A DNA stretch of 64,000 nucleotides from Cyclobacteriaceae bacterium (lineage in GTDB: Bacteria > Bacteroidota > Bacteroidia > Cytophagales > Cyclobacteriaceae), in NCBI GenBank assembly GCA_016787565.1, contig JAEUUG010000015.1:1-64000 (forward strand). Direction: 5' to 3'. The number at the start of each line of letters is the position of its first letter. Positions within the stretch are counted from its first letter, which is position 1. Positions 34,623 through 43,246 of the stretch are shown piece by piece. Below the pieces are notes generated by a model. The model had not been told where the DNA came from. It made no database searches and saw nothing but the letters and a program-made list of their open reading frames with translations. The translations under genes and the position numbers were made by a program.

Positions 34623-36158
34623 TCACTCCTGCTCAGTAAACTTCTCTGCGTAACTTACAAAAGAAATAAACTGACTATCCGGTGACCACGAAGGAACATT
34701 GATTGTTCCCTGTCCTCCATACAAATAGGCAATAACCTTTGGTGCCCCTCCAGAAACCGGCATGAGCCGCAGCATCACACGCTTGTTGGCCGGATGATCG
34801 TTCACATCGATATCCGGAGGAAAAGAAATGAACACAATCCACTTTCCATCCGGTGACACATGCGGGAACCAATTATTGTACTCATCAAAGGTGAGTTGCT
34901 CCTTTCCGGAACCATCGGGCTTCATGCGCCAAATCTGCATCGTTCCGGATTGATTACCGTTGTAATAGATCGACTTACCATCCGGTGCATATTCAGGTCC
35001 GTCTACATGAGTGTCTTGGTTCCTTGTTAGTTGAATTTCCTGACCGCCAGTGACAGCCGTTCGATAAATGTCATACGCAAGGCTGCCCTCACGCTGTGCA
35101 ACATAAACAATTTCTTTTCCATTGGGCGACCATCCATGCCAATAGCTCGGTGTTTTTTCTGTTACCATTTTCGGAGTGCCCCCTTCGATGGGCAAAACAT
35201 AGATGGTCGAACCGCCTCCGGGTAAACCATCGCGGTGGTGACTGATCGCAATCATTTTTCCATCGAACGAAATACCATGATCGTTATTAATGCGATTGGC
35301 AAATCCGGTGTTCAGTTTTTCTGGCACTCCTCCGTCAACCGAAATTTTATAAAGTGATCCACACTGATTAAACAGCAAGTGCTTTCCACCGGGAAGAAAG
35401 TTAGGTGCTTCGAACCCGTTTTTATCTTCATGAATAACCTTTCGCGTTCCATCCGCCACCCGCATAATTTCCAGGCGACTACCAATAAAACCATCGCGGT
35501 AAACATTATAGCTCTCGGGTACTGGTTTATCGATGCGAACATTCCATACACGCGCTTCTTCGATTGCATCTTCATTATGAGAACAAATAAACAGGCCAGC
35601 CAGCACTTCATCCTTCATGTGATCCATGATTGTTGTGCCGATCTGCTGTAACGGTTCACCGGGATGAGCCGCCCGCATAATTAATTTTTTACCGATCCGT
35701 TCGATTTGTAAAATCTGATAATTCTTTTTGGGTGCAAAAATCTCATCCTCCGGATCGCGCATGTCAGCACCCTTAAGTAATCGCCATTGCAATACGGTAA
35801 GTCCGTCTCCATGCAGTACCGCACTGTAATGCGCAGCATCTTCATCGAGTGAACCACGAACCATCCATCCGATTTTTCGGTGAGGATCAACACCCGTTCC
35901 TACAAATTCAAAATTTGCAGTCAGAATAAAATCTCCTTTCATCCTTTTGAAGGCATACTGAAATTCATCGCGCCCGAACCAGATATTATATCCCGCTCCT
36001 TTTATTGAATAGAATTGCGTGTTTTCATCGTAAAGAATGGAGCCCGCCTTCTTTGGCTTTCCAACATCCTGGTGATGTTCAAAAATTCCTGCCGGTTTGA
36101 ATTGAGCTGCAACGAAACTAATCGTGCAATTAAGCAGGAAAAAAAGTATGTATTTCAT
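34623..36158 (-). CDS. Secreted TolB-like beta-propeller (WD40/PD40) protein
   Basis: A 511-aa exported protein with signal peptide FLLNCTISFVAA. The first ~210 residues look like a jelly-roll (DUF1349-like) domain (GDFILTANFEFVG, KIGWMVRGSLDEDAAHYSA). The rest is a propeller of PD40 repeats: DGKMIAISHHRDG, WSPNGKEIVYVAQREG, YAPDGKSIYYNGNQSG, VSPDGKWIVFISFP. Such proteins are commonly annotated as TolB-like but are not part of the Tol-Pal system. The role may be binding or hydrolysis of a carbohydrate. It is a lone gene. Confidence 0.85.
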   Translation of the reverse strand: MKYILFFLLNCTISFVAAQFKPAGIFEHHQDVGKPKKAGSILYDENTQFYSIKGAGYNIWFGRDEFQYAFKRMKGDFILTANFEFVGTGVDPHRKIGWMVRGSLDEDAAHYSAVLHGDGLTVLQWRLLKGADMRDPEDEIFAPKKNYQILQIERIGKKLIMRAAHPGEPLQQIGTTIMDHMKDEVLAGLFICSHNEDAIEEARVWNVRIDKPVPESYNVYRDGFIGSRLEIMRVADGTRKVIHEDKNGFEAPNFLPGGKHLLFNQCGSLYKISVDGGVPEKLNTGFANRINNDHGISFDGKMIAISHHRDGLPGGGSTIYVLPIEGGTPKMVTEKTPSYWHGWSPNGKEIVYVAQREGSLAYDIYRTAVTGGQEIQLTRNQDTHVDGPEYAPDGKSIYYNGNQSGTMQIWRMKPDGSGKEQLTFDEYNNWFPHVSPDGKWIVFISFPPDIDVNDHPANKRVMLRLMPVSGGAPKVIAYLYGGQGTINVPSWSPDSQFISFVSYAEKFTEQE

Positions 36159-36412
36159 GGTCTGGTTTTCATCTGGCGTATCAATATAGAGTAAGGCAAC
36201 AACGGAAGAAGGACTTAAACGACAAGCGGTTTAACCTGTTTGGTGATGGTAAAATTAGAATATGAGTAACCAAAAATACGTTGGAACCAACACCGGAAAT
36301 ATCCTTCTACCCATAAAGCCGTTAACTTGACCGGGACATTGGCATCATACAGAGTATTCATATTAGCCCATTTCGGAATTTAGTACACTTGTCATAAACT
36401 GATGCCTCACGT

Positions 36413-36874
36413 ATGAAAATCCTGATCACCTTTTTTTCTCTTACACTCTTCACATCGGCTGTTGCACAGCAACCGGAGAATGCCGACAGGCGAAGAAATT
36501 TTAATACCGAAAATTATGTTGCCATGCGGGAATGGGATCCTGTAAGCTACTTCCAGAACAAACCGGCCAGAGGGAATTCAAAATTTTCCTTTGAACACAA
36601 AGCGATCACCTACTACTTTGTGAACGAAGCCAACCTGGAAGAATTTAAAAAAGCGCCCAGCAAATATGAACCTGCCTATGGTGGCTGGTGTGCGTACACC
36701 ATTGCGTTAAATGGAGAGCGGGTAAAAATAAATCCCACTACCTATAAAATTGTAGACGGCAAGCTTTACTTGTTCTACAGTTTCAACAACGATAACCGCT
36801 TGCTAAAGTGGAATAAAGACGAAGCCAAATTAAAAGCTTCAGCCGACAGGCTATGGAGAGCCAAAATGCACTGA
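36413..36874 (+). CDS. Exported YHS-domain protein
   Basis: A 153-aa protein with signal peptide MKILITFFSLTLFTSAVA. The YHS-like domain is seen in WDPVSYFQNKPARGNSKFSF, YYFVNEANLEEFKKAPSKYEP and YGGWCAYT. The family is thought to bind metal or to accompany metal transporters, but here the YHS histidine is replaced, as in many Bacteroidota members. The convergent CorA gene ends 3 bp away, a loose hint of a metal link. Confidence 0.88.
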   Translation: MKILITFFSLTLFTSAVAQQPENADRRRNFNTENYVAMREWDPVSYFQNKPARGNSKFSFEHKAITYYFVNEANLEEFKKAPSKYEPAYGGWCAYTIALNGERVKINPTTYKIVDGKLYLFYSFNNDNRLLKWNKDEAKLKASADRLWRAKMH

Positions 36875-36876
36875 AG

Positions 36877-37851
36877 CTATAGCCAGCCTGATCGTCTGAA
36901 AAGTATGTACAAACCAGCACAGGCGCTGAACGTTATGGTCATAATCACAGGATATCCCCATTGCCAGTCAAGCTCCGGCATGTGTTTGAAGTTCATTCCA
37001 TACACACCTGCCACCATAGTGGGAATACCAATGATGGCAGCCCATCCGGCAAACCTCTTGGAGACATCGCTTTGCGAAATTGAAATCAACGAGAAGTTGG
37101 CCTCCAGCGCAGTAGAAAGTAATTCGCGCGCATTATCCACCATTTCATTGATGCGAATGGAATGATCATATACATCTCTGAAATATGGTCTTGTTTCCTC
37201 TTTTATCAAGGCGAGGTCAAAGCGCATCAATCGATTACAGATATCAATAAGTGGTGACACTGCACGTTTCACATCAAGGAGCTGACGCTTGAGCTGGTAA
37301 ATTTGTGCAGTTGTTTCCCTTCTGAATTTTTCATCGAAGATATTGTCTTCCAAATCACCCAACATTTCTTCCAACGCATCGATCACGGGGAAATACTGAT
37401 CAACTATAGCATCCATCACGGCATAGAGCGCAAAGCCGGGGCCGTTCTGTAGAAGCTTGGGCGTACTCTCACAGCGGGCACGCACATCGGTGTACGCTAA
37501 CGATGAACCATGACGCACCGTGACAATAAAGTTGCTACCAAGAAAAAAATGCGTTTCCCCAAATTCAATATGCTGGTGATCATTTACCTGTGCGGTTCGC
37601 AAAACAACAAAGAGCGTATCGCCATACGCCTCCAATTTTGGCCGTTGATGAGCACGGTGTGCATCTTCGATTGCCAGATCGTGCAATCCAAATTCATGCT
37701 GAACTTTTCGAAGAAGTTCTTCATCGGGTTCATGGAGTCCTACCCAAACAAATTTATCGGGTTGTTTCAGGACCTCACTGATTTCATCAATTTCTACGGA
37801 GGAGACTCGTCTCCCTTCACAATACGCTGCACAATTAACAATGGCATCCAT
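36877..37851 (-). CDS. corA: CorA magnesium/cobalt transporter
   Basis: A 324-aa inner-membrane divalent-cation channel. The cytoplasmic funnel is residues 1-255. Two C-terminal helices flank the signature YGMNF in VAGVYGMNFKHMPELDW, and the protein ends in basic residues. The track-long frame opens at a GTG (37881), but ATG 37851 (MDAIVNCAAYCEGRR) is the better start. Mg2+ is the usual substrate; Co2+ and Ni2+ also pass. Confidence 0.93.
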   Translation of the reverse strand: MDAIVNCAAYCEGRRVSSVEIDEISEVLKQPDKFVWVGLHEPDEELLRKVQHEFGLHDLAIEDAHRAHQRPKLEAYGDTLFVVLRTAQVNDHQHIEFGETHFFLGSNFIVTVRHGSSLAYTDVRARCESTPKLLQNGPGFALYAVMDAIVDQYFPVIDALEEMLGDLEDNIFDEKFRRETTAQIYQLKRQLLDVKRAVSPLIDICNRLMRFDLALIKEETRPYFRDVYDHSIRINEMVDNARELLSTALEANFSLISISQSDVSKRFAGWAAIIGIPTMVAGVYGMNFKHMPELDWQWGYPVIMTITFSACAGLYILFRRSGWL

Positions 37852-37960
37852 ACTTTCGTAAGCTTTGTCGTTCCCTAGCACTGTAGAAAGCTAGGGAACT
37901 CAAAGGATTTACCAAAGTCCTGTAAAAAGGAATTTTCAAACTTATGCTTTACCCGAAAAA

Positions 37961-38329
37961 TTATGACTTATCGAATAGCCTAAATAGTAACAACGCTATC
38001 TGAGTGACTATAAAAATAATGAATCCGTAAAGCGTGGTGTACATGGCAACTTTTAAACCACCCATAATCGTTGAAAGGGGAAGCGCTTCTGACATCTCCG
38101 ACAAAGAACCAAAAGCAAAAAACAATCCGATCAGGGTACCAAAGGCGCCAAAGGCCAGGGCAAATCCACTCAATTGCTTAATGGTTTCAAGTAATCTTTC
38201 CTGAATTGCCTTGTGTTGCATTTTTACATAAAACCCATAAAAAATCAACCCAAGATTGATCAGGAAAATAATCGTTAAAGGAGCCATGTATATCATTCCT
38301 CCCTCTCTGTGAAAATCAAGAATACTCAT
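37961..38329 (-). CDS. Short MotA/TolQ/ExbB-family membrane protein
   Basis: A 122-aa protein with three hydrophobic helices. The TolQ/ExbB core GFALAFGAFGTLIGLFFAFG followed by IMGGLKVAMYTTLYGFIIFIV is present. It lacks the long cytoplasmic part of normal ExbB (about 220-240 aa), and there is no ExbD/TolR gene beside it. It could be a minimal proton-channel subunit working with partners elsewhere. Confidence 0.75.
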   Translation of the reverse strand: MSILDFHREGGMIYMAPLTIIFLINLGLIFYGFYVKMQHKAIQERLLETIKQLSGFALAFGAFGTLIGLFFAFGSLSEMSEALPLSTIMGGLKVAMYTTLYGFIIFIVTQIALLLFRLFDKS

Positions 38330-38548
38330 CGTTTTAAAGTTTAGTTATTGAACTTGTTTCAGCAAGCTTACAACAGAATTAATTTCAAATAAGAACAAAC
38401 TGACCAACGACTTATGTGGCGATGGATATTCAATTTTTCAAACTGGAAATGGCGAAAAGGTGTTCAACGAAGTCGAAAAGGTATGTCCTGTCGTTCTTCC
38501 GTCCTCCACGCGTTATCCTGCTTGATTTTTTCTTAAATATGCAGCAGA

Positions 38549-39595
38549 ATGAATCGTCTCGGAAATTGGATAGAGCATCTTTTCGCGCATCAGCGCTGGA
38601 CCATCCATGCTATCTTCTGGCTCATGGTACTGGTGTTGTACTCGGTTTTTTTTGGCCTACAAAACAATACCTACCTACAGACTTTTTTCTTTGTCGGACT
38701 ACTTATGCCCATCACAATCGGAACCACGTATTTCCTGAATTATTTTCTAATACCCCGTTACCTAATGAAGGAGCGCTACGGCTATTTCCTGCTATACTTT
38801 AGTTATACACTGCTTGCATCCCTGTATCTGGAGATGGTAGTCGCCATGGCAACTTTTATCATCATGGCAAAATTGCAAATCAGCAACATGAGCCCAGATT
38901 CAATCAATGTATTCTTTTTACTAGCTTCCTTGCTGATGGTTGTGTTTCTGGCGGTGTCCATTAAAATGCTACTGCACTGGCGGAAGTCACGTGAAGATTA
39001 CCAGAAACTAATGTTGGAAAAAGTGCAGGCTGAATTAAAATTCCTCAAGATTCAACTCAATCCGCATTTTCTTTTTAACACCCTCAATAATCTCTACTAC
39101 CTTGCTTCAGAAAAATCAGAAGAGACACCCCGGGCCATTTTGGCATTAAGTGAGTTACTTGACTATGTGCTGCAAAAAAGTAAAACGGATTTTGTCTCAT
39201 TGGAAGAGGAGTTAAAACAAATCCATAATTTTATTGCGCTGGAATCCCTTCGGTACGAAGACCGGCTAACTATAAAATTCGAAATTGAAGGCACACCATC
39301 GGAAGCAAAGATTACACCCATGCTACTGATTACCCTAGTAGAGAATGCCTTTAAACATGGCGTAATGAACGTGGCAGCAGATGCCTGGATGGTTATTCAG
39401 ATTAAGAGCGATAAGCAAAAAATAGATATTGCTATCCATAATAGTACGAGAAAGACACGTGCAGAAAATAAAAGTGGAATCGGGCTTATCAATTTAAAAA
39501 GCCAGCTTGATCACCTTTACAAGAATCGCCACGTATTAAATATTCAACAGGATGATCATTCTTTCGGTGTAAATATTGTGTTGCATGAAGTCTAG
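38549..39595 (+). CDS. LytS/AgrC-like sensor histidine kinase
   Basis: A 348-aa membrane kinase with four N-terminal helices (residues 15-145), a short coiled linker, and the His_kinase domain with phosphoacceptor in FLKIQLNPHFLFNTLNNLYYL. The ATPase has LVENAFKHG and SGIGLINLKSQL. This family is always paired with LytTR regulators, and the next gene is one, overlapping by 11 bp. The signal is unknown. Confidence 0.93.
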   Translation: MNRLGNWIEHLFAHQRWTIHAIFWLMVLVLYSVFFGLQNNTYLQTFFFVGLLMPITIGTTYFLNYFLIPRYLMKERYGYFLLYFSYTLLASLYLEMVVAMATFIIMAKLQISNMSPDSINVFFLLASLLMVVFLAVSIKMLLHWRKSREDYQKLMLEKVQAELKFLKIQLNPHFLFNTLNNLYYLASEKSEETPRAILALSELLDYVLQKSKTDFVSLEEELKQIHNFIALESLRYEDRLTIKFEIEGTPSEAKITPMLLITLVENAFKHGVMNVAADAWMVIQIKSDKQKIDIAIHNSTRKTRAENKSGIGLINLKSQLDHLYKNRHVLNIQQDDHSFGVNIVLHEV

Positions 39596-40286
39596 TTACC
39601 TGATTGTTGATGACGAACCCCTGGCCAGAAAACTCATTGCTTCGCATGCTTCGAAGATTGAGGGACTTGAAATAGCAGGTGAATGCACCAATGCACTTGA
39701 GGCCAGCAACTTCATACGAAAAAAGAGAGTCGACCTGATTTTTCTGGATATTCAGATGCCCGAGCTCTCCGGGATCGATTTCTTAAAAACACTTACCAAT
39801 CCACCATCCATTATTATCACTACCGCACACCGTGATTTTGCTCTGGATGCTTTTGATCTGGATGTGATTGACTATCTGCTAAAGCCTGTCTCCTTCGAAC
39901 GTCTCCTGAAAGCCACCAATAAATTCTTTGACCGACAAATAACTGGTCACAACATGGCAGAATTATCCATAACACCAGACCATTTCATTTACCTGAAAGT
40001 TGATCGTAAAACACATAAGCTTTCCCTCGAAGAAATCTTGTATATTGAAAGTCTAGATGACTACGTGAAAGTCTATTTCAAAGATAGAAGCATCATCACC
40101 CGCGAAAACATTAGTTCACTGGAAAAACGACTCCCTGAAAATCAATTTGTGAGAATACATCGTTCTTTTATAGTATCCATATCGCATGTAAAAATTGTAT
40201 CTGCGGATGGAATTGGAATTGCCGGTAAGGAACTTCCCTTCGGGCGTGTGTACAAACAAAAGGCCCTTATGCATTTTGGACTTTAA
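39585..40286 (+). CDS. LytTR-family response regulator
   Basis: A 233-aa regulator: receiver domain with VDDEPLAR, the phosphoacceptor in FLDIQMPELSG and LLKPVSFERL, then a LytTR DNA-binding domain (about 135-230) with ILYIESLDDYVKVYF and FVRIHRSFIVS. The ATG at 39585 is preferred, since the frame upstream starts only at TTG. It works with the overlapping kinase. The DUF1080 gene 9 bp downstream may be in the same transcript. Confidence 0.93.
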   Translation: MKSSYLIVDDEPLARKLIASHASKIEGLEIAGECTNALEASNFIRKKRVDLIFLDIQMPELSGIDFLKTLTNPPSIIITTAHRDFALDAFDLDVIDYLLKPVSFERLLKATNKFFDRQITGHNMAELSITPDHFIYLKVDRKTHKLSLEEILYIESLDDYVKVYFKDRSIITRENISSLEKRLPENQFVRIHRSFIVSISHVKIVSADGIGIAGKELPFGRVYKQKALMHFGL

Positions 40287-40295
40287 CTCAAACTT

Positions 40296-40973
40296 ATGCT
40301 AAAACCAATTTCACTTATATTATTGGCCGTATGCGCCCTCGCCTGTAAAACTCAATCGCCACAACCCATCAGCCTCTTCAATGGTCAGGACCTGAGTGGG
40401 TGGCACATAGATGTACCGGATATGGATAACGACTCCACTGCTCGAAATCCTTTTATCGTACGAAACAATATGCTAGTCAGTCTGGGCAAACCCAACGGAC
40501 ACATCATTACAGATGCTGCCTTTCAAAACTATAAACTTGAAGTTCAGTACCGCTTTGCCGGTGAACCCGGAAACTGTGGTGTATTGGTACATGCCTCTAC
40601 ACCGCGGGCGCTTTACAGCATGTTTCCAAAATCCATTGAAGTGCAAATGATGCACGAAAATGCCGGAGACTTTTGGTGCATTGTTGAAGATATTGCGGTA
40701 CCGGAAATGGAAAAAAGACGTGGACCAAAAGAAAACTGGGGCATCACCGAAGGAAAGGAAAGAAGGGTCATCAACCTGACAGACGGATCAGAAAAAAAAC
40801 TTGGTGAATGGAATACCATGGTTATTGAATGCTCCGGAAACTCCATTAAGGTTTGGGTGAACGATGAATTTGTAAACCACGGAACAGACTGCACCGCAAG
40901 CAAAGGGCAAATTGCCCTACAGGCCGAAGGTGCCGAAGTTGAATTCAGAAAAGTTGAATTAACGCCTCTGTGA
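40296..40973 (+). CDS. DUF1080 (3-keto-disaccharide hydrolase-type) lipoprotein
   Basis: A 225-aa exported protein with lipobox-like LACK (Cys17) and a concanavalin-like jelly-roll domain of the DUF1080 family: SLFNGQDLSGWHI, YKLEVQYRFAGEPGNCGVLVHA, SIEVQMMHENAGDFWCI, EWNTMVIECSGNSIKVWVN. Members include 3-keto-glycoside hydrolases, usually paired with Gfo/Idh oxidoreductases; the one in this window (11446) is too far away to be a partner. Confidence 0.88.
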   Translation: MLKPISLILLAVCALACKTQSPQPISLFNGQDLSGWHIDVPDMDNDSTARNPFIVRNNMLVSLGKPNGHIITDAAFQNYKLEVQYRFAGEPGNCGVLVHASTPRALYSMFPKSIEVQMMHENAGDFWCIVEDIAVPEMEKRRGPKENWGITEGKERRVINLTDGSEKKLGEWNTMVIECSGNSIKVWVNDEFVNHGTDCTASKGQIALQAEGAEVEFRKVELTPL

Positions 40974-41106
40974 TACTGTACATAAATGATCATGCAGGTG
41001 TACAAAAATGAATACCCGCGTATCATGAATGTTGAAAAAAATAGTCAGAAATCGTTTTTAAGCTTTGGCCGATTTTTTGGAGGGAGGGTTCCGAAATTGA
41101 ATTCTT

Positions 41107-41310
41107 ATGCGAACATTCCTTGCTGTTTTACTGTGGTGCATTCTTTTTGTGCTATGTTGGCCGCTGGCCCTTGTCATGATTTTTTTATTTCCCATCGTCT
41201 GGCTTTTGCTACTTCCATTCAAAATTGTCGGTCTAACCCTTGAACTGGTTTTTAAATTCATTGGTGCTATTCTGATGTTTCCGTTCAGGATTCTGGGTAT
41301 CGCAAAATAA
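41107..41310 (+). CDS. Small hydrophobic membrane protein (67 aa)
   Basis: Almost wholly hydrophobic, with two or three helices (LLWCILFVLCWPLALVMIFLF, then VWLLLLPFKIVGLTLELVF), Pro-Phe repeats (LLPFKIVG, LMFPFRILG) and a Lys end. I recognise this type of small membrane protein from other Bacteroidota genomes but know of no assigned role. It stands alone between DUF1080 and TonB genes. Confidence 0.65.
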   Translation: MRTFLAVLLWCILFVLCWPLALVMIFLFPIVWLLLLPFKIVGLTLELVFKFIGAILMFPFRILGIAK

Positions 41311-41522
41311 ATTTTGTATTCACGAATTTATTATCCATTCTCTGCATAAGCCGGAGTTACATTAACCTTGCAAGACTTTTCAGTCTGGGGAGTAATGGCT
41401 TGTGACTTTATTTCCATCCCTACATTCTTAGTCCAAACATGTTTCTGAAAGACCTTCATCAAAAAAGGAATTTCACACCGCGCGGTTTAGTATATGTATG
41501 TTCAACTAAACCTATGTAATGT

Positions 41523-42227
41523 ATGGAGCCCAAGAAAAATCCGAAGTACGATGTGCACCGGCAATCAAGAATGTTCTTCATGATGAGCCTTGCAATCTCA
41601 ATCGCATTAGTAATTATGGCCTTTCAATGGAAAGCGCCAGTACAAAACGATACAGGAAGAGAATGGAGTAAACCTGATGAGGTCGAGACGTATGCCTTTA
41701 CCGAAATAAAATCAATCGCTCCTGCGAAACCCAAACCGGAAACCGCAGATCAAAAAATTCCGGTAAAGAAAACTAGAGATCCGATCAATTTTATTGAAGT
41801 ACAAAATGATCTTATCAAACCTGGCACGGAAACACCGATGGTAGAAGATCAGAACGATCCACAACAACAGGTTGGAATGGAATGGGGAGACGGCATGCCG
41901 CCCGAAGACCTTGAAACAATTTTTATTGTTGTCGAAAAAATGCCGGAACCTATTGGCGGATTCAAAGGATTTTATGAAACGATCAACAAAAACATCACGT
42001 ATCCGATGAAGGCTAAACGAAATGGTGTTCAAGGTAAAGTACTGGTTGAGTTTGTGATCAATGAAGATGACCACCTTAGTCACTTTAAAATCATACAAGG
42101 CATTGGCGCAGGCTGTGATGAAGAGGCGATGCGGGTAATCGGGTTAACAAAATGGAAGGCAGGCAAACAACGCGGAAAACCCGTGAAAGTTAAGATGGTA
42201 TTACCGTTGATGTTTACGCTCCAATAA
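41523..42227 (+). CDS. TonB-like energy transducer
   Basis: A 234-aa protein with one N-terminal helix (MFFMMSLAISIALVIMAF), a Pro/Lys-rich periplasmic linker (APAKPKPETADQKIPVKK) and a C-terminal TonB domain (YPMKAKRNGVQGKVLVEFVI then GCDEEAMRVIGLTKWKAGKQ). It couples the proton-motive force to outer-membrane receptors such as the SusC proteins and the TonB receptor at 43247-45310. The ExbB/ExbD partners are not adjacent. Confidence 0.92.
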   Translation: MEPKKNPKYDVHRQSRMFFMMSLAISIALVIMAFQWKAPVQNDTGREWSKPDEVETYAFTEIKSIAPAKPKPETADQKIPVKKTRDPINFIEVQNDLIKPGTETPMVEDQNDPQQQVGMEWGDGMPPEDLETIFIVVEKMPEPIGGFKGFYETINKNITYPMKAKRNGVQGKVLVEFVINEDDHLSHFKIIQGIGAGCDEEAMRVIGLTKWKAGKQRGKPVKVKMVLPLMFTLQ

Positions 42228-42233
42228 TCATAA

Positions 42234-42295
42234 TCGTTGCAAGTTGCTGGTAACAGGTTGCAAGTTACGAACCTGCAACCTGTAACTTGCAACGA
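42234..42295. repeat. 62-bp palindrome between convergent genes
   Basis: The outer arms TCGTTGCAAGTT (42234-42245) and AACTTGCAACGA (42284-42295) pair perfectly. The inner arms ACAGGTTGCA (42253-42262) and TGCAACCTGT (42274-42283) also pair, leaving a 7-nt bulge on the left. The word GTTGCAAGTT/GTTGCAGGT is reiterated inside. It fills the gap between tonB and the patatin gene and may serve as a transcription barrier or be a mobile palindromic repeat. Confidence 0.85.
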
Positions 42296-42296
42296 A

Positions 42297-43166
42297 CTAC
42301 TCATTCGCGGCTATCGCTCTTCTGAACGACCTTCTCCCTTCTTCTATAATTTCATTCGCCCGGTAGAATTCAAAAACTCCACAGGCATCGCGTGATATGT
42401 TCACCACGATATCGGGTTTATGCACCTGTATCATCAGTTCCGTTAACCGATCTTGTGTCAGGTCGTATGATTTGGTCAGCAAATCAAAGAAGCCCAGCTT
42501 CTCAACCGTTTCTTCTGAACCGCTGACAGAATTCATAAACTTTGTGCGGAAAGCATCCAGCATTTTTAGGTAAGCAGCTTTCTCCGTGTTCTCCTCCACC
42601 ACCACATTCCTTGCATAAGGAATATTGGCATTGATGTTTACAGCCACCAGCAAATCACCTTCTTCGCGGTGGACAACATCTAACGGAAGTGGATTTAAAA
42701 CCCCACCGTCAACCAATTGCGAGCGACCTTCCTGAATTGGTGTAAAAACTGTTGGTATAGCAATGGACGAGCGTAACGCTTTAAATAAACTTCCGGAACG
42801 ATAGTGAATTTCTTTCTTCCGGGTAATATCAGACGCCACTGCCGTAAAGGGAATTTTAAAATGTTCAATCTGATGATCGCCAATAAATTCTTCCATGGCT
42901 TTAAAAACACGTTCGCCTTTTACAAATCCCTGGGCAGACAAGGTGAAATCCAGCAAACCAAAGACATCAAGTTTGTCGAGCTTGATCAGCCAGTGCTTGT
43001 ACTCCTGCAAATAACCAGCACAATAAATTCCTCCCACAACAGCGCCCATGGAACAGCCGACTACCTCCTGAATCTGATACCCTTCACTTTCGAGTTCTTC
43101 AATCACACCAATGTGCGCCATCCCCCGGGCGCCACCACTTCCTAATACGAGTCTAACGTTTTTCAT
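42297..43166 (-). CDS. Patatin-like phospholipase
   Basis: A 289-aa lipid acyl hydrolase. The oxyanion motif is GSGGARGMAHIGVI, the nucleophile serine is in VVGCSMGAVVGG (GxSxG) and the catalytic aspartate is in LVDGGVLNPLP. No signal peptide is visible, so it probably acts at the inner membrane. It resembles the RssA/YlbK type. Confidence 0.92.
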   Translation of the reverse strand: MKNVRLVLGSGGARGMAHIGVIEELESEGYQIQEVVGCSMGAVVGGIYCAGYLQEYKHWLIKLDKLDVFGLLDFTLSAQGFVKGERVFKAMEEFIGDHQIEHFKIPFTAVASDITRKKEIHYRSGSLFKALRSSIAIPTVFTPIQEGRSQLVDGGVLNPLPLDVVHREEGDLLVAVNINANIPYARNVVVEENTEKAAYLKMLDAFRTKFMNSVSGSEETVEKLGFFDLLTKSYDLTQDRLTELMIQVHKPDIVVNISRDACGVFEFYRANEIIEEGRRSFRRAIAANE

Positions 43167-43246
43167 GCACGAACGAAATCTGCTGCAAGATAATCAACGA
43201 AGATTGTTATGATCAACTTGTTTGATGCGATCTGATAATTCCTGTC

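Noticed and set aside
36241..36330. Short ORF beginning MSNQKYVG in the gap before the YHS gene
   Set aside because: Only 22 codons, no ribosome site and no similarity; the 254-bp gap otherwise shows nothing that I can support.
41341..41522. Possible regulatory RNA before tonB
   Set aside because: I looked for stable hairpins with T-runs or riboswitch-like conserved blocks and found none.
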